Below, one piece after another: positions 38,262 through 52,021 of a DNA stretch of 64,000 bases. The translations under genes and the position numbers were made by a program. Origin of the DNA: Chrysomallon squamiferum (lineage: Eukaryota; Mollusca; Gastropoda; Neomphalida; Peltospiridae); contig CM022679.1 of the NCBI GenBank assembly GCA_012295275.1, positions 11,236,669-11,300,668 of the forward strand. The letters are read 5' to 3'. Below the pieces are notes generated by a model. That model had not been told where the DNA came from. It did not search any database and was given only the letters and a program-made list of their open reading frames with translations. Position 1 is the stretch's first letter, and every line of letters starts with the position of its first letter.

Positions 38262-38470
38262 TATTATTATTAGTAGTAGTAGTAGTGCTAGTAGTAGTAG
38301 TAGCAGTAGTAGTAGTAGCAGTAATAGTAGTATAATAGGTGTAGTAGTAGTAGTTGTTGGTACAGCAGTAGGAATTGTAGTAATATTAGTAATAATAAAT
38401 AGTTGGAGTAATAGTAGTAATAATAAATAGTTGCAGTAGTAATTGTGATAGTAGTAGACGTAGTAATAGT
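38262..38470. repeat. (TAG)n/(TAA)n degenerate triplet tract
   Basis: Roughly 200 bp dominated by TAG and TAA triplets with interruptions. Open frames on both strands are low-complexity artefacts. Confidence 0.93.
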
Positions 38471-38934
38471 TATAGTAATAAGGTAGAAGCAGCATAATCA
38501 TCTATATATGTATTCACGTCTGTATGCGTTACATTTACCTCTCGTGATAAACATACATGGACACACAATGGACGAGGTCATGTGAAACACATACACTTTG
38601 AATCATGGGCCGGCCTAAATTAATTTCGATTCTAAATGAACCTGCAGTTTATTTAATCATATTTCGGCGATGGATAAATGTACTTTTATTTCGTTTAAGT
38701 TAAAACGAAAGTAAAACTAAATAAATTCGACATAGCATAATAAATGTTTGGTTGCACTCACTGAAACCATACCATACTTGGAATGCACGTTTAAATCGAT
38801 GAAATGTGTTCATGCGAAAAGGGCGTCTTTATTGACAGAACGCAGAAAAACAATCGACTTGTTGCCAGTGATTCAAATATTTATCATGGAAAGCTAGTTT
38901 CGCTTTGAATCAGGAAAATATTATATGGATTTCA

Positions 38935-38966
<32 letters not shown>

Positions 38967-39805
38967 GTACTGTTATAATTTTATTTTATTTTTCATTCAC
39001 ACGGAATATTTTTCGTGTTTTCTCATTAAATATACATACATACATACATAAATACATTCTAACATACATAAATGTTTCCGTACGTGTATTCATGGGTTTG
39101 TGTGCGTGCGTACATGCGTACGTGCACGTATAATGCTATAGTAGTACTTATTTTATTCATATTGAATATGCTTATCCTTGTTAGTTTCTTTTTTTATATG
39201 AAATTTTTCACTGATTTGAAAGAAAGAATAAATAAAAAACTGAAGTTTTACTAAGTCTGTATAATATATCATTTTAGTTTGGATTGCTATACCCGTATAT
39301 CATTAATGTTATTGTTGTTATTGTTGTTATTATTATTTTTAGTAGTAATGCAGGTTTTTTATTGTAATTAAATAAGTTTTAGACGGGAGGCAATTTAACA
39401 GATATCAGCTTCCATTTTAGAATGTAAAGTTGGATCATGCTTAAACTTTAGGATCATATACTGATTAAAACGTCTATACATAAACAAATATCGTATTTAC
39501 TATTTTCAAGTAGACATTTTTGTCTTATATTACTTTTAATGTGACAACACTAATACTTGCTTATACGTGTATTACGCTTAATGTTGCAATGCTAATATGG
39601 TTCTGCAAGTACTTTTAAGATGTCAATGCTAACATATGTCGGTAAATGTATGGTAATTTAGTGGTTTATTCCGTTTTTTTTTTTGTCTTACATATCAATT
39701 CCTCCGTGACGTTAAGACAAATTTAGTGTTTAACAAATAGATTAGACCGAAGTCGAGCTACCTTGAAGCGAAATTTATCTCTTGTTTTTATTTGTGAATT
39801 ATGAC

Positions 39806-39809
<4 letters not shown>

Positions 39810-39889
<80 letters not shown>
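39810..39889. repeat. (GA)n microsatellite, 80 bp
   Basis: Forty near-perfect GA units, giving a pure purine strand. Confidence 0.98.
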
Positions 39890-39892
<3 letters not shown>

Positions 39893-41932
39893 ATTAGGTC
39901 GCTACTAAAGTACAAAACCGGTGATGCGTAACCGGTGATGCGTATAAAGTCAGTGAAACAAGTATTCCTGAGAATATTATTTCATTTGATATTTTTGTAT
40001 TTTTCACAAGAAAACGGATGTCCTAATCAGCTGAAGCCTGACTGAATTATTGGCTTTTGTCCTGTTAGCTAAGCGTTCGTTTCCGAGAAAAATCCAAGCT
40101 GTGCAAGTACAGTGACCTTTGTCTTTACAGGTGCAAACAGGTAACAATCATGACGAGTACTGGAGTTACTATTATTACAACTACTACTACTACTACTACT
40201 ACTACTAACAATAATAATAATAAGATACATAGATATACGGATTAAAAAAAAAAGAAGAAAAAAAAAAGAAGAGAAGAATGTCTAACAGATAATAAATGAA
40301 AAAGAACATTTTGTAGTTACATTTATTGCACGGTTACTTTTGTTCAAACTCATTACCTAAGACATTCAGTAATATATACATGTGCAGGTATTAAATAAAG
40401 AACCAAACGTGCATACCAAAAACATCCGATATGAAATAAAATAAAATAAAATAAGATCAAAATACACCAGTATCCCCCAAGTGGCGCATTTCGTTTTTTT
40501 TTTTTTTTTTTTTTTAATTCTACACTGAATATATAATATAGATTTAAAAAGAAAAAATGTTCTAAGAGTAACCAATAACATTTACCGAGGACTATAAATT
40601 TCGTAAAACTGAAAAGAAAAACAAAGGCATTCAGATTTCTGAACAAATCATAGTAACAACTGTAATTTATTAATAAGTATAACATAAAAATAATCCGTTT
40701 TAAAATGGCATTTAAGAAATAAATTCTAACACAAATGAAATCCTACCAATTTCTTTTGTTATCGATGTATTTAATGAATTTACATTAAAACATAAATGAA
40801 ATGTTTCCAGTGTGCCGATTTATATTTTTAACATTGCATTTTTAAATAGTAAAAATGCATAGCACAAATAAAATATATACAATGGTATGATTTTGAAAGA
40901 TTTTTTTTTTATTTTTTTAATGTTTTACAACAGTGAATGTAATTAAGATCTCACATATTAAAAGAATGTCTTTGTATGACTGAAAAGTTAATTTATGAAC
41001 AGAAATGCAGCATAGCAGCTTTATTTTAACATAAAAAAACAGTAAGTAGTCTTGGCAAAAAATTAAATACACGGTCCAGATTGAGTATATCATGTACTCT
41101 GTAGTAGATTATAAACCTTTGCTTAATGACAAATGCAATTTTTTTAAATTCTTTATTTGATTATTATCAAATAATATCATATTTTCAATGGTCACAAAAT
41201 AAAAATAATTACTTCACATCAGTAAAATTATATATAATCCTCTTATAATAATAATAATAATAATAAGAATAATAAAAAAAAAAAAAGAAACAAGGAAAAA
41301 ACAACTTCTTATTGCTGGAAAATATATTATTACTGTCAGTAAATAAAAAAAATAATTTGTTTCTGTTAATGTTTGATACACATAAGCTAGTAAAGTCTGG
41401 AAAAATTAGCTTGTAAGAAGACATTCTGTATCCCAGGTAACTGATCAGTGCAATAAACACCTTCCAATCTGGCCTGTGAGTGAAACGTCTGAAGTTGATG
41501 ACTATCAGCAGAACAGACTGCTTTTCATATTTAACTTTTCTGCAATACTAAGCTGGTTTCAAATGAGAACAAATTAAAAATTAAACATTATTTGAAATTC
41601 TGAAGGCTTTGAGAATAAAAATAAACAATGTAATTATCTTTCAGAGCAGTCCTTATCATGCTCTTAGAAGTTCTACAAAACATAATTAATTAATTACCTC
41701 TGCATATAATTATTATTGTCCATACATATATATACGTGTGTGTGTGTGTGTACACAAACACATCATAAATTAATCGCTTATATACATAAAATCTTCAATA
41801 AACTATTTACAGCAAAAAAAAGTAAAAAAAAAAAAGATAGAAACTGTAATATTTAAATGTACCAAAGGCTAATATACATATTTATTTGAATATACAATAA
41901 CATACTTGTATTATACTTGACAGTGCAATCAG

Positions 41933-41972
41933 TGGGAATGAATTACAAATATTTCTAAAGATTAATCAATTA
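41933..41972. repeat. 40-bp perfect direct repeat, copy 1
   Basis: Identical to 42611-42650; both begin TGGGAATGAATTAC and end TTAATCAATTA. Both lie just beyond the CLEC16A stop codon on the minus strand, within its probable 3' UTR. Confidence 0.9.
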
Positions 41973-42610
41973 TTTACAGTTAAGTAATTAAAATTATATT
42001 TTTCATCATTATTAGCACAGTTATCTATAAATACAGGTTTAGTATAATATAAATACAAAATATTTTTGTTAAACCTGCATAAAATCCCTATAAATGTCTT
42101 CATTTTTCTTCACTGGAGATTGTTTTAACTTTATTATTATTATTTTAAAGTATTAAACTGCTCTCCAAAAAAAAGAAAATCAACATTGGTAAATATTTTG
42201 AAACATCTTGTCCAGGAACGTCAAACTAGACACTGACACCAGTACAGTCAGATAACAAATATAATCCCTTATCCTTTTAAAAAAATACATGAAAAAAATT
42301 GAAAATCTTATATATGTATTTTGTTTAAATATTCTTTATCTGTATATGTCACTTCTCTTTTGTCCACACATAATTCTGAAATTTCTTTACAAAAGAAAAC
42401 TTGAATTTCTAAAGTGTCAAATAATTCAAACTTTAAATATTTTATTTATTCTTAACCAATCTTAGGCATAAATGTGTTTTTTTTTAATATCTTTTTTTTA
42501 TACTATTTACTATTCTTTTCTTGTTGAAATTTACAACTTTGCCTTTACATGTTATCTTGTTAGTGAGAACTAGGCATATAAAAATCTACTATAATATACA
42601 CTGATCATCC

Positions 42611-42650
42611 TGGGAATGAATTACAAATATTTCTAAAGATTAATCAATTA
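42611..42650. repeat. 40-bp perfect direct repeat, copy 2
   Basis: Identical to 41933-41972, offset by 678 bp. It starts about 160 bp downstream of the CLEC16A stop codon in transcript direction. Confidence 0.9.
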
Positions 42651-42812
42651 ATAAAAGATTAATAAAATCCATACAAATATTTCAAGAGTTGATGCTTTAA
42701 ACTTCACGAGACTTGACTTTAATGTTTTCCACTCTAAAGCAAGTTACCTCTGTGATAACATTATCTTTAATTAAAGCTGGATTTCTGTAACTCTGATTTT
42801 ATTAGAATAGTC

Positions 42813-45800
42813 TTATTCCACAATCTCGTTATTCTTTCCATCAGAATAACTGTAGTGCTCCTGCACCTCTTGAGCCAGCTCAGTCAGTTGTTGTTTTGCT
42901 GTTTCTTTAGCTGACAATGTCTGATCATTGTTGATGCTAGAGTTACTGGTGTTGTTCTGAGGTGCCAGGCTGAAGTCTGAAGAAAACTCAGAGTCTGTTG
43001 ATTTTGCATCACTCTGATCAGTATCCTTATCCTTTGAACTCACAGAACCACCTGCAGAAACTCTACTCTCAGGTTCTTTGGCAAGTGGTTGTACCAGCTT
43101 GGGATCAGCAGGCGGTACCAACTTTGGAGAGTTGACTAAGCCTGCAGGCAACATTTCAGATGCCTGTTGTTGTGGAATCAGAGACATAGAAGGAGCTGGT
43201 GCTGGTCTAAGTGATTTCGGGGAAAGACCTGACTGACTTCTTGAATGACTGAGGTCAGGACCTTCATCAGATGAGGAGTCATCTTTGGACTGTTCTACTG
43301 CTGCTGGGCTACTTTTACTGTGAGGACGTGAATTAATCAGACTTGTCTGCTTCATCTTGATGGAGTGAGAAAGAGGTGGGGGAGCAGATGAAGCATGTTT
43401 CCTGTTGTCACCTCTGGTTGGAATCACACTAGAGTCTGACTTGTGTCTCCTTGGACTGTGAGATTGACTTCTGTGTTTTTCCATTTTGAATGCTGGCAGC
43501 CTCAGCATCTGAGCACTGTTATCCAAGGATCCACTTCGAGCTTTTGTATTCAAAGACAAATCTTCCATCGGAATCTCAATATGGGCTGCTATTTTGTTGT
43601 CTGAAGATCCTGAATGTGATTTAGGTCTTCTAGGAGTCCTGCCATGACTATGATTTAGTGACTGAACAGCGAATGCAGAGGCTGCTTCCTGATCTTCTTC
43701 AACCACAGATGATGAGTTACCAGCTGGTTTGACATCTCTACCTGCTGGTCCTCGCCGTCCGTCCTTTTGGATTTTCTTCAATTCTTCAGTGGCATTTCTT
43801 TGCTTTGGTCTTGCTCCTTGGCTAGACACTCCAGCTTTTGTTTTAGACACTTCTGCTTGAGCTCCAGTCCTCACAGGATGACTTCGACCTAACAAAATAT
43901 TAATTAGTAATAATATTGAAATCCTTGCTTGATCTGGTTTCCTCTTTTGACTTAATATTACAGATACATATTTAATACAACAACTTCCTAGAATGAGGTA
44001 AAAATAACCCTTATCTGATTGACATTTTCAGTAGAAAATCATTCCGAAGTTTACTGGGTTTTTACATGTTATTTATTTTCAGTTTTCAAATTCACTTTTA
44101 ACAATACTGAAGACAAAATATTAATCTGGAAATAATAATTTTATATGAATTATTATAAACAACTTCCCACCTCTCATATTCACATAAATTTAGATGCAGA
44201 GATAGGAAAAAAACAAGATGTATGCATTAACATAAATTTTGCCATTGTCAGACATCTTAATACTGTCTTACCAGGAATGGGCAAATTCTTATTAAAGCCA
44301 CCAGCATTTTCCTGTGATGTTCTTTGTCCATCTTGTCCAACTATGTCCAGCATTCGTTCAATAATCTGCATCTTCTGTTGGCGGGCTCGAACTCGGCCCT
44401 TGATGAGTCTCTGTTTTGCAGCCATGCATCTAATGTGGTCATCAAACACAAAACGTGCTGCCAGGAGAGGCAGAGGTCGGGCATACACAGAGTAAGATGG
44501 TTTGTGCACTGTAATGTGTAAAGAGCGGCTGTCATCTTTGTCTCCTGTAACTTCAATATCCTGCAATATATTTTCAGATCACATTAACAATGTATTTCCA
44601 AAGAATAACATGTCATCAAATGAACTGTAATATCTAAGAGATAGTAAGTAAATAACAAATGTATAAAAGGTAATAAAAATGTATTGAATAATTTACTGAA
44701 ATTCCATTTTTTGTCTTTAAAATGCATTTTGCTATCCTAAACAAAATTCTTTTATCTGTATTTTATCTGCTTTATTCAGAGTAATGATTCACCACATTTT
44801 TTATTATAAATCAAAGATGAAATTGCCAAATGCATGTAACACTAAAAAATAAATAAAAAATAAAGCATTGTCCAATATAAATTTAACCAATATAATCCAC
44901 ATTTCAAAAAACTGTTAAAACTGATCCACCCCTCCCCTTTTAGGTTAATAATTTATTCTTTTGTCTGTCAAACCACAGAACAATATTCTGATTGCTAAAT
45001 GGATTAAAACTCTCTGTAGTATTGTTCCTGTAAGCAAACTGTATTCCTGATGGTACCTGAAGAAAGGAGACAAATCGGACAACTCCCCAGCCAAGTCGTT
45101 TATTATCTGGTTCCACTAATACCAGTTGTACTGGGTCAATGACTAGAAATCGACGTTCCTGTTTGCGACTATAAATAAAAATAAAAAAATAAATAAATAA
45201 ATAAAAATAATGCATGCACACAACAACCAAATATATAACAATCCACCATAAAAAGATCTGGGAATACTAAACCAGGAATATACCTTTTAGGCTGATAAAA
45301 GGTTTTTCATTTACAATGAAAAATACTGCATGTTAAGAATATTACATGCTTCAGTAATACTGTATCTGCTAGTGCTCAGATACATCTGTACATATATACA
45401 TTATGAAGATACAATGTATTAATCAGAACTAGTTGCTGTGAAGTATTTGGTGGATATTCTTAGAACACTGATTTGTATCAGGTCTGTAGGTCTGAAATAG
45501 GCAGCATGAAAATTGGAGATTTTTAAAATGTGCTAATAATATTAATATTTAAGCCAGTCTTGAAATTATTTTTATATCAGCTTGATTAGATACTGAAAAC
45601 AACTAAAGCAAAACAAGAAATTAAAAATCTTCTCTTTTTAATCTGTAAATATGAAGAATTATACAAAATAAGCTCAAATGTGACAATATTTTTACTACAA
45701 TACAATAATATAACAATATTTCTGGGTAGAATGCAGTTGTGCTACATAATATATTTTGTGACTTCAGAATTACAGACTTACAGACTTCAGAAACACAAAA

Positions 45801-46584
45801 TTATAAATTTATAACAATATGATTTGAACATAAAGATTAACAAAAAGCAACTGTATTGATCAATAGTTCTATTAATCTAGAACTTAAAATCATTACTTCA
45901 ATATACAACTTAAAAATTTTGTTTTTAAATAGCAGAAAAAGAAAAAAAAACTCATATATTGATCACAGTTCAGATATTTATCAAACTGTATCCAGGAGAC
46001 TGTTAACCAGCGTGAAACCTATCCCTGATTTTTGTTTGTTTTAACACTATTCTAAAAGAGTTAATTTTGCAATCTGCGACAATATGACAAACATTACTGC
46101 AAAAGAGTTGAGAACATCTGTCTGCTGAAACAGAATACTAAATAATTTTTTAATTATATATCAGACATATTCTTGTATGTTAGAAATATATGCTTCATTA
46201 TTTATTAAGATAATTATTAATTTTCTTTGGTAGCTTTTATGGAATGATAAGCATTCAGTTGATAAGTAGATAGAAATAACTGAGAATGTCAGTTCAAACT
46301 ACATATACAGCAACTATATATAAATATATGCAAGAATACAAATACACACACATAAACAAAACACACATAGTACAATTTACATGAACACAAATACATACAG
46401 ATTTACACACACACACAATATTTTTAATATTTTTTAAATTTTTAAATGATTAAAAGCATACACACTGATCCAAAATATAATGTGTTTTCTTTTACTTTTA
46501 TAAATGACTTGTTATTTAGGATTGAATGATTGGCAAATCATTGCTGTATTCAGCATTATAATCTTTTCAGGAAAAATGATATAT

Positions 46585-46638
<54 letters not shown>

Positions 46639-49501
46639 GAAACAACATTTAGAAAATTTATAATTACTCACCTATCCCTGGTAATAACTGTGCAAGCAAT
46701 CAAATCACTATTATCTAGAAGAAGAAGAAGAAAAAAATTGATTTCTCATAATTCTTTAACAAAAAAAGTATCTGAAGAAAAATATTTGCAAATGTAAATT
46801 CAGTTTTCATTTAAATAAATATCCATTGAATGTAACAATATAAAGTATTTCTATCTGAAATTTTATATACTGCCATTTCCCTTGTATTTAATATTATCAT
46901 TCAAAAACATTCCAAAGCTTCTCTTGGTGGTCAAAAGTAGATATTTTCATTTTAAACAAAGCATAAAACAGCTTTGGTTCTTTAACACCTTTGGTGCTGA
47001 ATGACGGAGATCTCCACAATGCAGTACGTATACGACAGGGTGCTGAATGATGATGATCTCTGTCATACTTTTAAAATTGCCGCACATTAGTGATGTGACT
47101 TCCAGTGCTGACGTAGGCAATTATTGATCTACTACAGGCTTCCCCGGCATTCAGAAAATCATGGTGAGTTTGAACAGAAACTTGTTTCAATTTGTGAAAG
47201 TCCCCAAAATGCTCAGCACTGAAGGTGTTAAACAACATAAGTATGATGAACTAACAGGATATGTTGGTAATTACAGATGTATAATAAAAAGTGAAAAAAT
47301 TAAAAATAAAAAGAAAAATACTCCAGATATCTACATAAAAATAAATAAAAGGTCAAAAACATTATTTTGTGGATAAGCTCTGTTAAAGGGATTCTATTAA
47401 TTTGTCTACGAAAGAAAATACCAGCATCGTTTAATGTTAATATTATTTGTGAATAAAAATATATATTTTATTAGTGCTTTGTTTGTGTTTTTTATTTATT
47501 TATTTATATATATACATTCTTATTTAATTCTTCTTTTGTTTTTGGTTGGGGTTATTGTATTTTGTATATGTGAATAGAAAATGTAAAATAAGTATCATTT
47601 CCTTTAATATTAAAGTACTTATCATTCACTTATGTAAATATTCTTGCTTTATATTGCTGCATTCATTCCATGTATATTTATTTATTGTATTAATACTAAA
47701 TAAATGATAATATATGTAAATGAATGATATATAATTATTCATTTTATTTAAAACTGTAACAGACACTTTTTAAGTCTTAATAAATGTAAAACATAAAAAT
47801 ATCTTGTCTCTAGCTAGAGTGTATTTATCAAATATTAGTCCACTGACTATGGTAGACCTATCATTCCATGACCAAAATAAAAGGACAAAACACTGCATCA
47901 GCTAATGACAGTTCCTCGTGTGTCTGGTGATTCTTGGAATTCTAAATGTCAGTTAGATGAGAACAGTTATCTAAATGCTTTGTCGGTTCCTCAGGTCAGT
48001 GGGTCATGTTTACCACTAACACAGAGCTAACAACACACATATTAATGTTATTAGCTTTCCCTGTAATAACTGATGCATGGCTCTTTTAATTTTTGTTTCG
48101 TTGCAGCTGTAAATTGCTTTTAAATGTAAATATAAACATTTAATGCAATAATTAAAAAGAGTGGCTCATTTTTTAATGTTGGTTAGTTACAGCTGTAAAT
48201 TGCTTTATAAATGCAAATATAAATTTATAATGCAACAGTTAGAAAGAACACATATTAAATAGAAATGTATTGCATATTCAGAATATTATAAATATGTAGA
48301 AATATTTTATAAACATTAAAAGATGCACACTTTAAAAACTAAACAAATCAGTTTGGTAAATTCAGATTCAACTATTCTGGCTTTTTAGAATCGTTTTTCA
48401 ACCAGGATTAATCATTTAAATTCAAGCAAAATAATTATTCAGTGTCCAAAACATGTATGGTAATTGTTAATATTTTTAACATGGCAATCAGAACTTCAGA
48501 TTTTTAAAATTAAAATCTGATTGCAAAGAAATAAGGTCAGTTTTACTTTACTTTACTTTACTAGTTGCTCTTTGTCTTTCTAATATTTTTTTAATATTAT
48601 GGTTTAGAAAAGAAGTAACTATATGTGTACTATTGGAATTCCATCTTCTACCTGACAACTTAAACATGTGACCTAAAACAGCATCTGTTTGAAAGGAAGA
48701 GGTGGTAATAAAAACTCCCATTTATTCAATATTGACTCAGTGACATTTCAAACAGGTGTAAAAAACAGTCAGTATAGTGTTTACTTATGAATACTCAGGG
48801 CAAATATTCTTATATAGCCACTCTGTATATACTGCTTTAGAAACAGCAGCTGCAGTAATACAGTCTAAATTGAAGTCGGAACTTATACTTTATTTTTATC
48901 TGCTTATTTTCTTGCTTTTACAGACAATGGAATAATAATAATAATAAAAATAAAAGCATGTTCCAATTCCTAATTATTAAATGTATTCAAAATAATCATA
49001 ATTTGATAATAAAATGAATTAATTTTTATTTTATTTATATTATTGTTTTTCTTGTTACCACATTTATATAATGTGCAAAAATGTACATACACACAATAAA
49101 GATTTGACCATATCAGGCACATGCAATATGTGGTTCTTGAAGATAAAGTTAGAGGTTTCTTAATAGAACTCACACACAAGTAAAATAACACGATTTCATT
49201 ACAAACGGCTAGTCAGTCACGTGGTAATGTTTGTGGTGTAAGATGGGCCAATAAGGAGCAGATCTGCCACATTTCTGGGAAACTGCCTAACTAAGTGGGT
49301 TAGTGGTACGACTGATATATAGAAACTAGATCAAATATTCATGTTTTTACTTGATATGAAATGATAGTAGCAGGGTGAAAAAAAAAAAAAAACCTTTAAA
49401 GTGTATGCTGCACAATATATAATTATATTCTTTGTTACAAATGATATTATATTAAATAAAATATTTTAGCTACTGTTGTTTAATGTATACAGTTTTCCTG
49501 C

Positions 49502-49560
<59 letters not shown>

Positions 49561-51989
49561 AAAGAAAAGAAAATTTGTATTTATTTGACTTATTATTTTG
49601 AAATTCAGTTCTTGTAGACTACTTCCGGTTTTTAATAGTATAAAATTAATTTTAGTCAAACACATTCTGCTAACTGTGAATTTTAATTTCTTTAAAATAA
49701 CTGTGAATAATTTTATTACAAGCCTATCCCTTTTTTATACATGAATGCTCTAGAAACAAATATAATTTTAAAAAATTAAAAATTAAAAATCCTTTTTAAA
49801 GCTATTTTTGCCATCAAACATACTTTAAATAACTGGAACATACTTAAAAAGCATATAATTAAATTTACACTGCTTAAGAACTAAGTTTTAACAAAAACAA
49901 GCTTTGTCAATATACCATTTTTGGGGGTGTTTATTTTAGTGCAGAATTACAATGATAATATAACAATGCAGTAGTGCGGTATTTGGCATAAGGGCTAAGA
50001 ACATTAAGAAGAGATACGAGTCGTGGATGATAACCCAAATATTAAACAAATAAATAACTATAATCTGATTCAGAGGTTTCACAAGAATATGACCAGTAAC
50101 AAATAATGTAATAATTTGAATTGATTATATGCTCTATTTTATATTAAAATATATGTCAGAGTAGATTAACAACAGATATACGCTCAGTGGGTAACAATAG
50201 AACGTTTCAGAACTAAAGTTATTAAAATATAAATGCACAGGTTGGATTAATGTCCACACTATTTATTTTATATAAGGATAATGTGATAATGTTAATTTTC
50301 AAAGTGCATACCTACAAATTGCAAACCAGATAATATAACAGTTTAATTTAGGTTACTGAATGTAGCTGTAAAATTTGTATTTATTTTACTTATCTTTCTG
50401 AAATTCTGCTGTTCTTGTAGACTACTTCTAGTTTTTAACAGTGTAAAATGTAATTTTAGTCAAACACATTCTGCTAACTGTGAATTTTAATTATTTCTTT
50501 AAAATAACTGTGAATAATGTTATAACAAGCCTATCCCTTTTTTATACATGAATGCTCTAGAAACAAATATAATTAATATAAATTAAAAATTAAAAATCCT
50601 TTTTAAAGCTATTTTTGCCATCAAACATGCTTTAAATAACTGGAACATACTTAAAAAGCATATAATTACATTTACACTGCTTAAGAAAGTGACCAGAATG
50701 TGTGATGTATTTTCTTAAACTAAATGAAAAAATTATAAAAATAAACCTCAAGTCGTACATAACAGTTCATGTATTCTTTTTGTAAATAATAAAGAAATAA
50801 AATAATAATAATACAAATAAAAAATAAAAATACTGTAGCATAATAATAATAATAATAATAATAATAACATTAATAATAATAATAATAACAATCATAATGA
50901 TAATAATAATAATAATGATAATAATAATAACAGATGCAATATAATATGATAAAACTCAAATAAAAAAATATTTAAAGTATTTTGTCACATCCATTCAGTT
51001 TACATTAACAGATTATGGAATGAAAAAAATTGTGCAAGTGCATACTCATATCCTCAAGTTATCTAAATAACATCAGACTCCTCTATTATCAACCTATCCC
51101 TTGTGCGTGGTCTTGCCTTTCCTTTTATTTGCTATGAATACAATAAGGGATACAAAAAGCAAGAAATATGAAACTCAGTTTCGTGATTATACTCAGTATT
51201 AAAATTTGATGTTGTTAATTACCTTCAGTATGCATTTCAGACACTACAAAATGACTGACAGTTTTGGATAACACCAGAATTATTATTTATTAATTACACT
51301 ACAAAATTATTATTTACTAACTATAGCACTAAGACAACATACAGTTGAATCAAGAAACTGGAACAGTTGTTGTAGTACTTAAAATATATTATTAAAGCTG
51401 ACCCAGATTTTTGATAATTGTAAACGTCTGTTTGTGTTACTTTAGACGTCAAGCACTGCTTGATACTATATTTTCAACTGTGTCCACTGTTTCACATTAT
51501 TCCATTCAATAATCATACTGTCTAGAGTTTTTCTGTTTCAATAATTTCTTAATCAAACTACCCACTGCAGGTCTTAAACTAGCAAAGATGGAAGATGTAA
51601 ACAGCTCATGAACCTCAGATCTGGTATTCTATCCTTCACTGATGCCCATTTTTTAAAATATAAATGTGCTTGGCTATCCAGTAATCAAACATACTTTTAA
51701 ACCTGGTTGGTTAGTTGTTGTTGTTTTTTTGTCTGCTTTAGTATTATGTGAAAACATTTCAGTTTAATGTATATAAGAATGGTAATAGTATTAAAAAAAG
51801 GTTTATTGTAAGAAATAATTATTAAATAAGTATTAAATGGTGTTATTATTTATTGAAAATGAAAAGATGTTTTTAATAGTACCATGTGGAATCTATTTGA
51901 ATACAGCTCTAGTACCATAATCAGGTTCTACAGAGGTTTAGATCCAATTACACTTTCTACATTGCTAAAAATCTGTTTAAACATGCAAA

Positions 51990-52021
<32 letters not shown>

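Larger units (their letters stand above)
31950..41149. other. gene-poor, microsatellite-rich intergenic region
   Basis: No gene recognised. Contents are triplet runs (32009-32053, 33592-33640, 35994-36107), a C10 tract at 33651-33660, TAG-rich sequence (36836-36935, 38262-38470), ATGG/TATG repeats (34430-34550), (TG)n at 35865-35899, (GA)n at 39810-39889 and several poly-A/T tracts. A possible tRNA-derived SINE scrap lies at 33312-33400. Confidence 0.5.

Noticed and set aside
47161-47376. 71-codon frame in CLEC16A intron 19
   Set aside because: Begins inside the piggyBac-like MITE and runs into A-rich sequence; no protein features.
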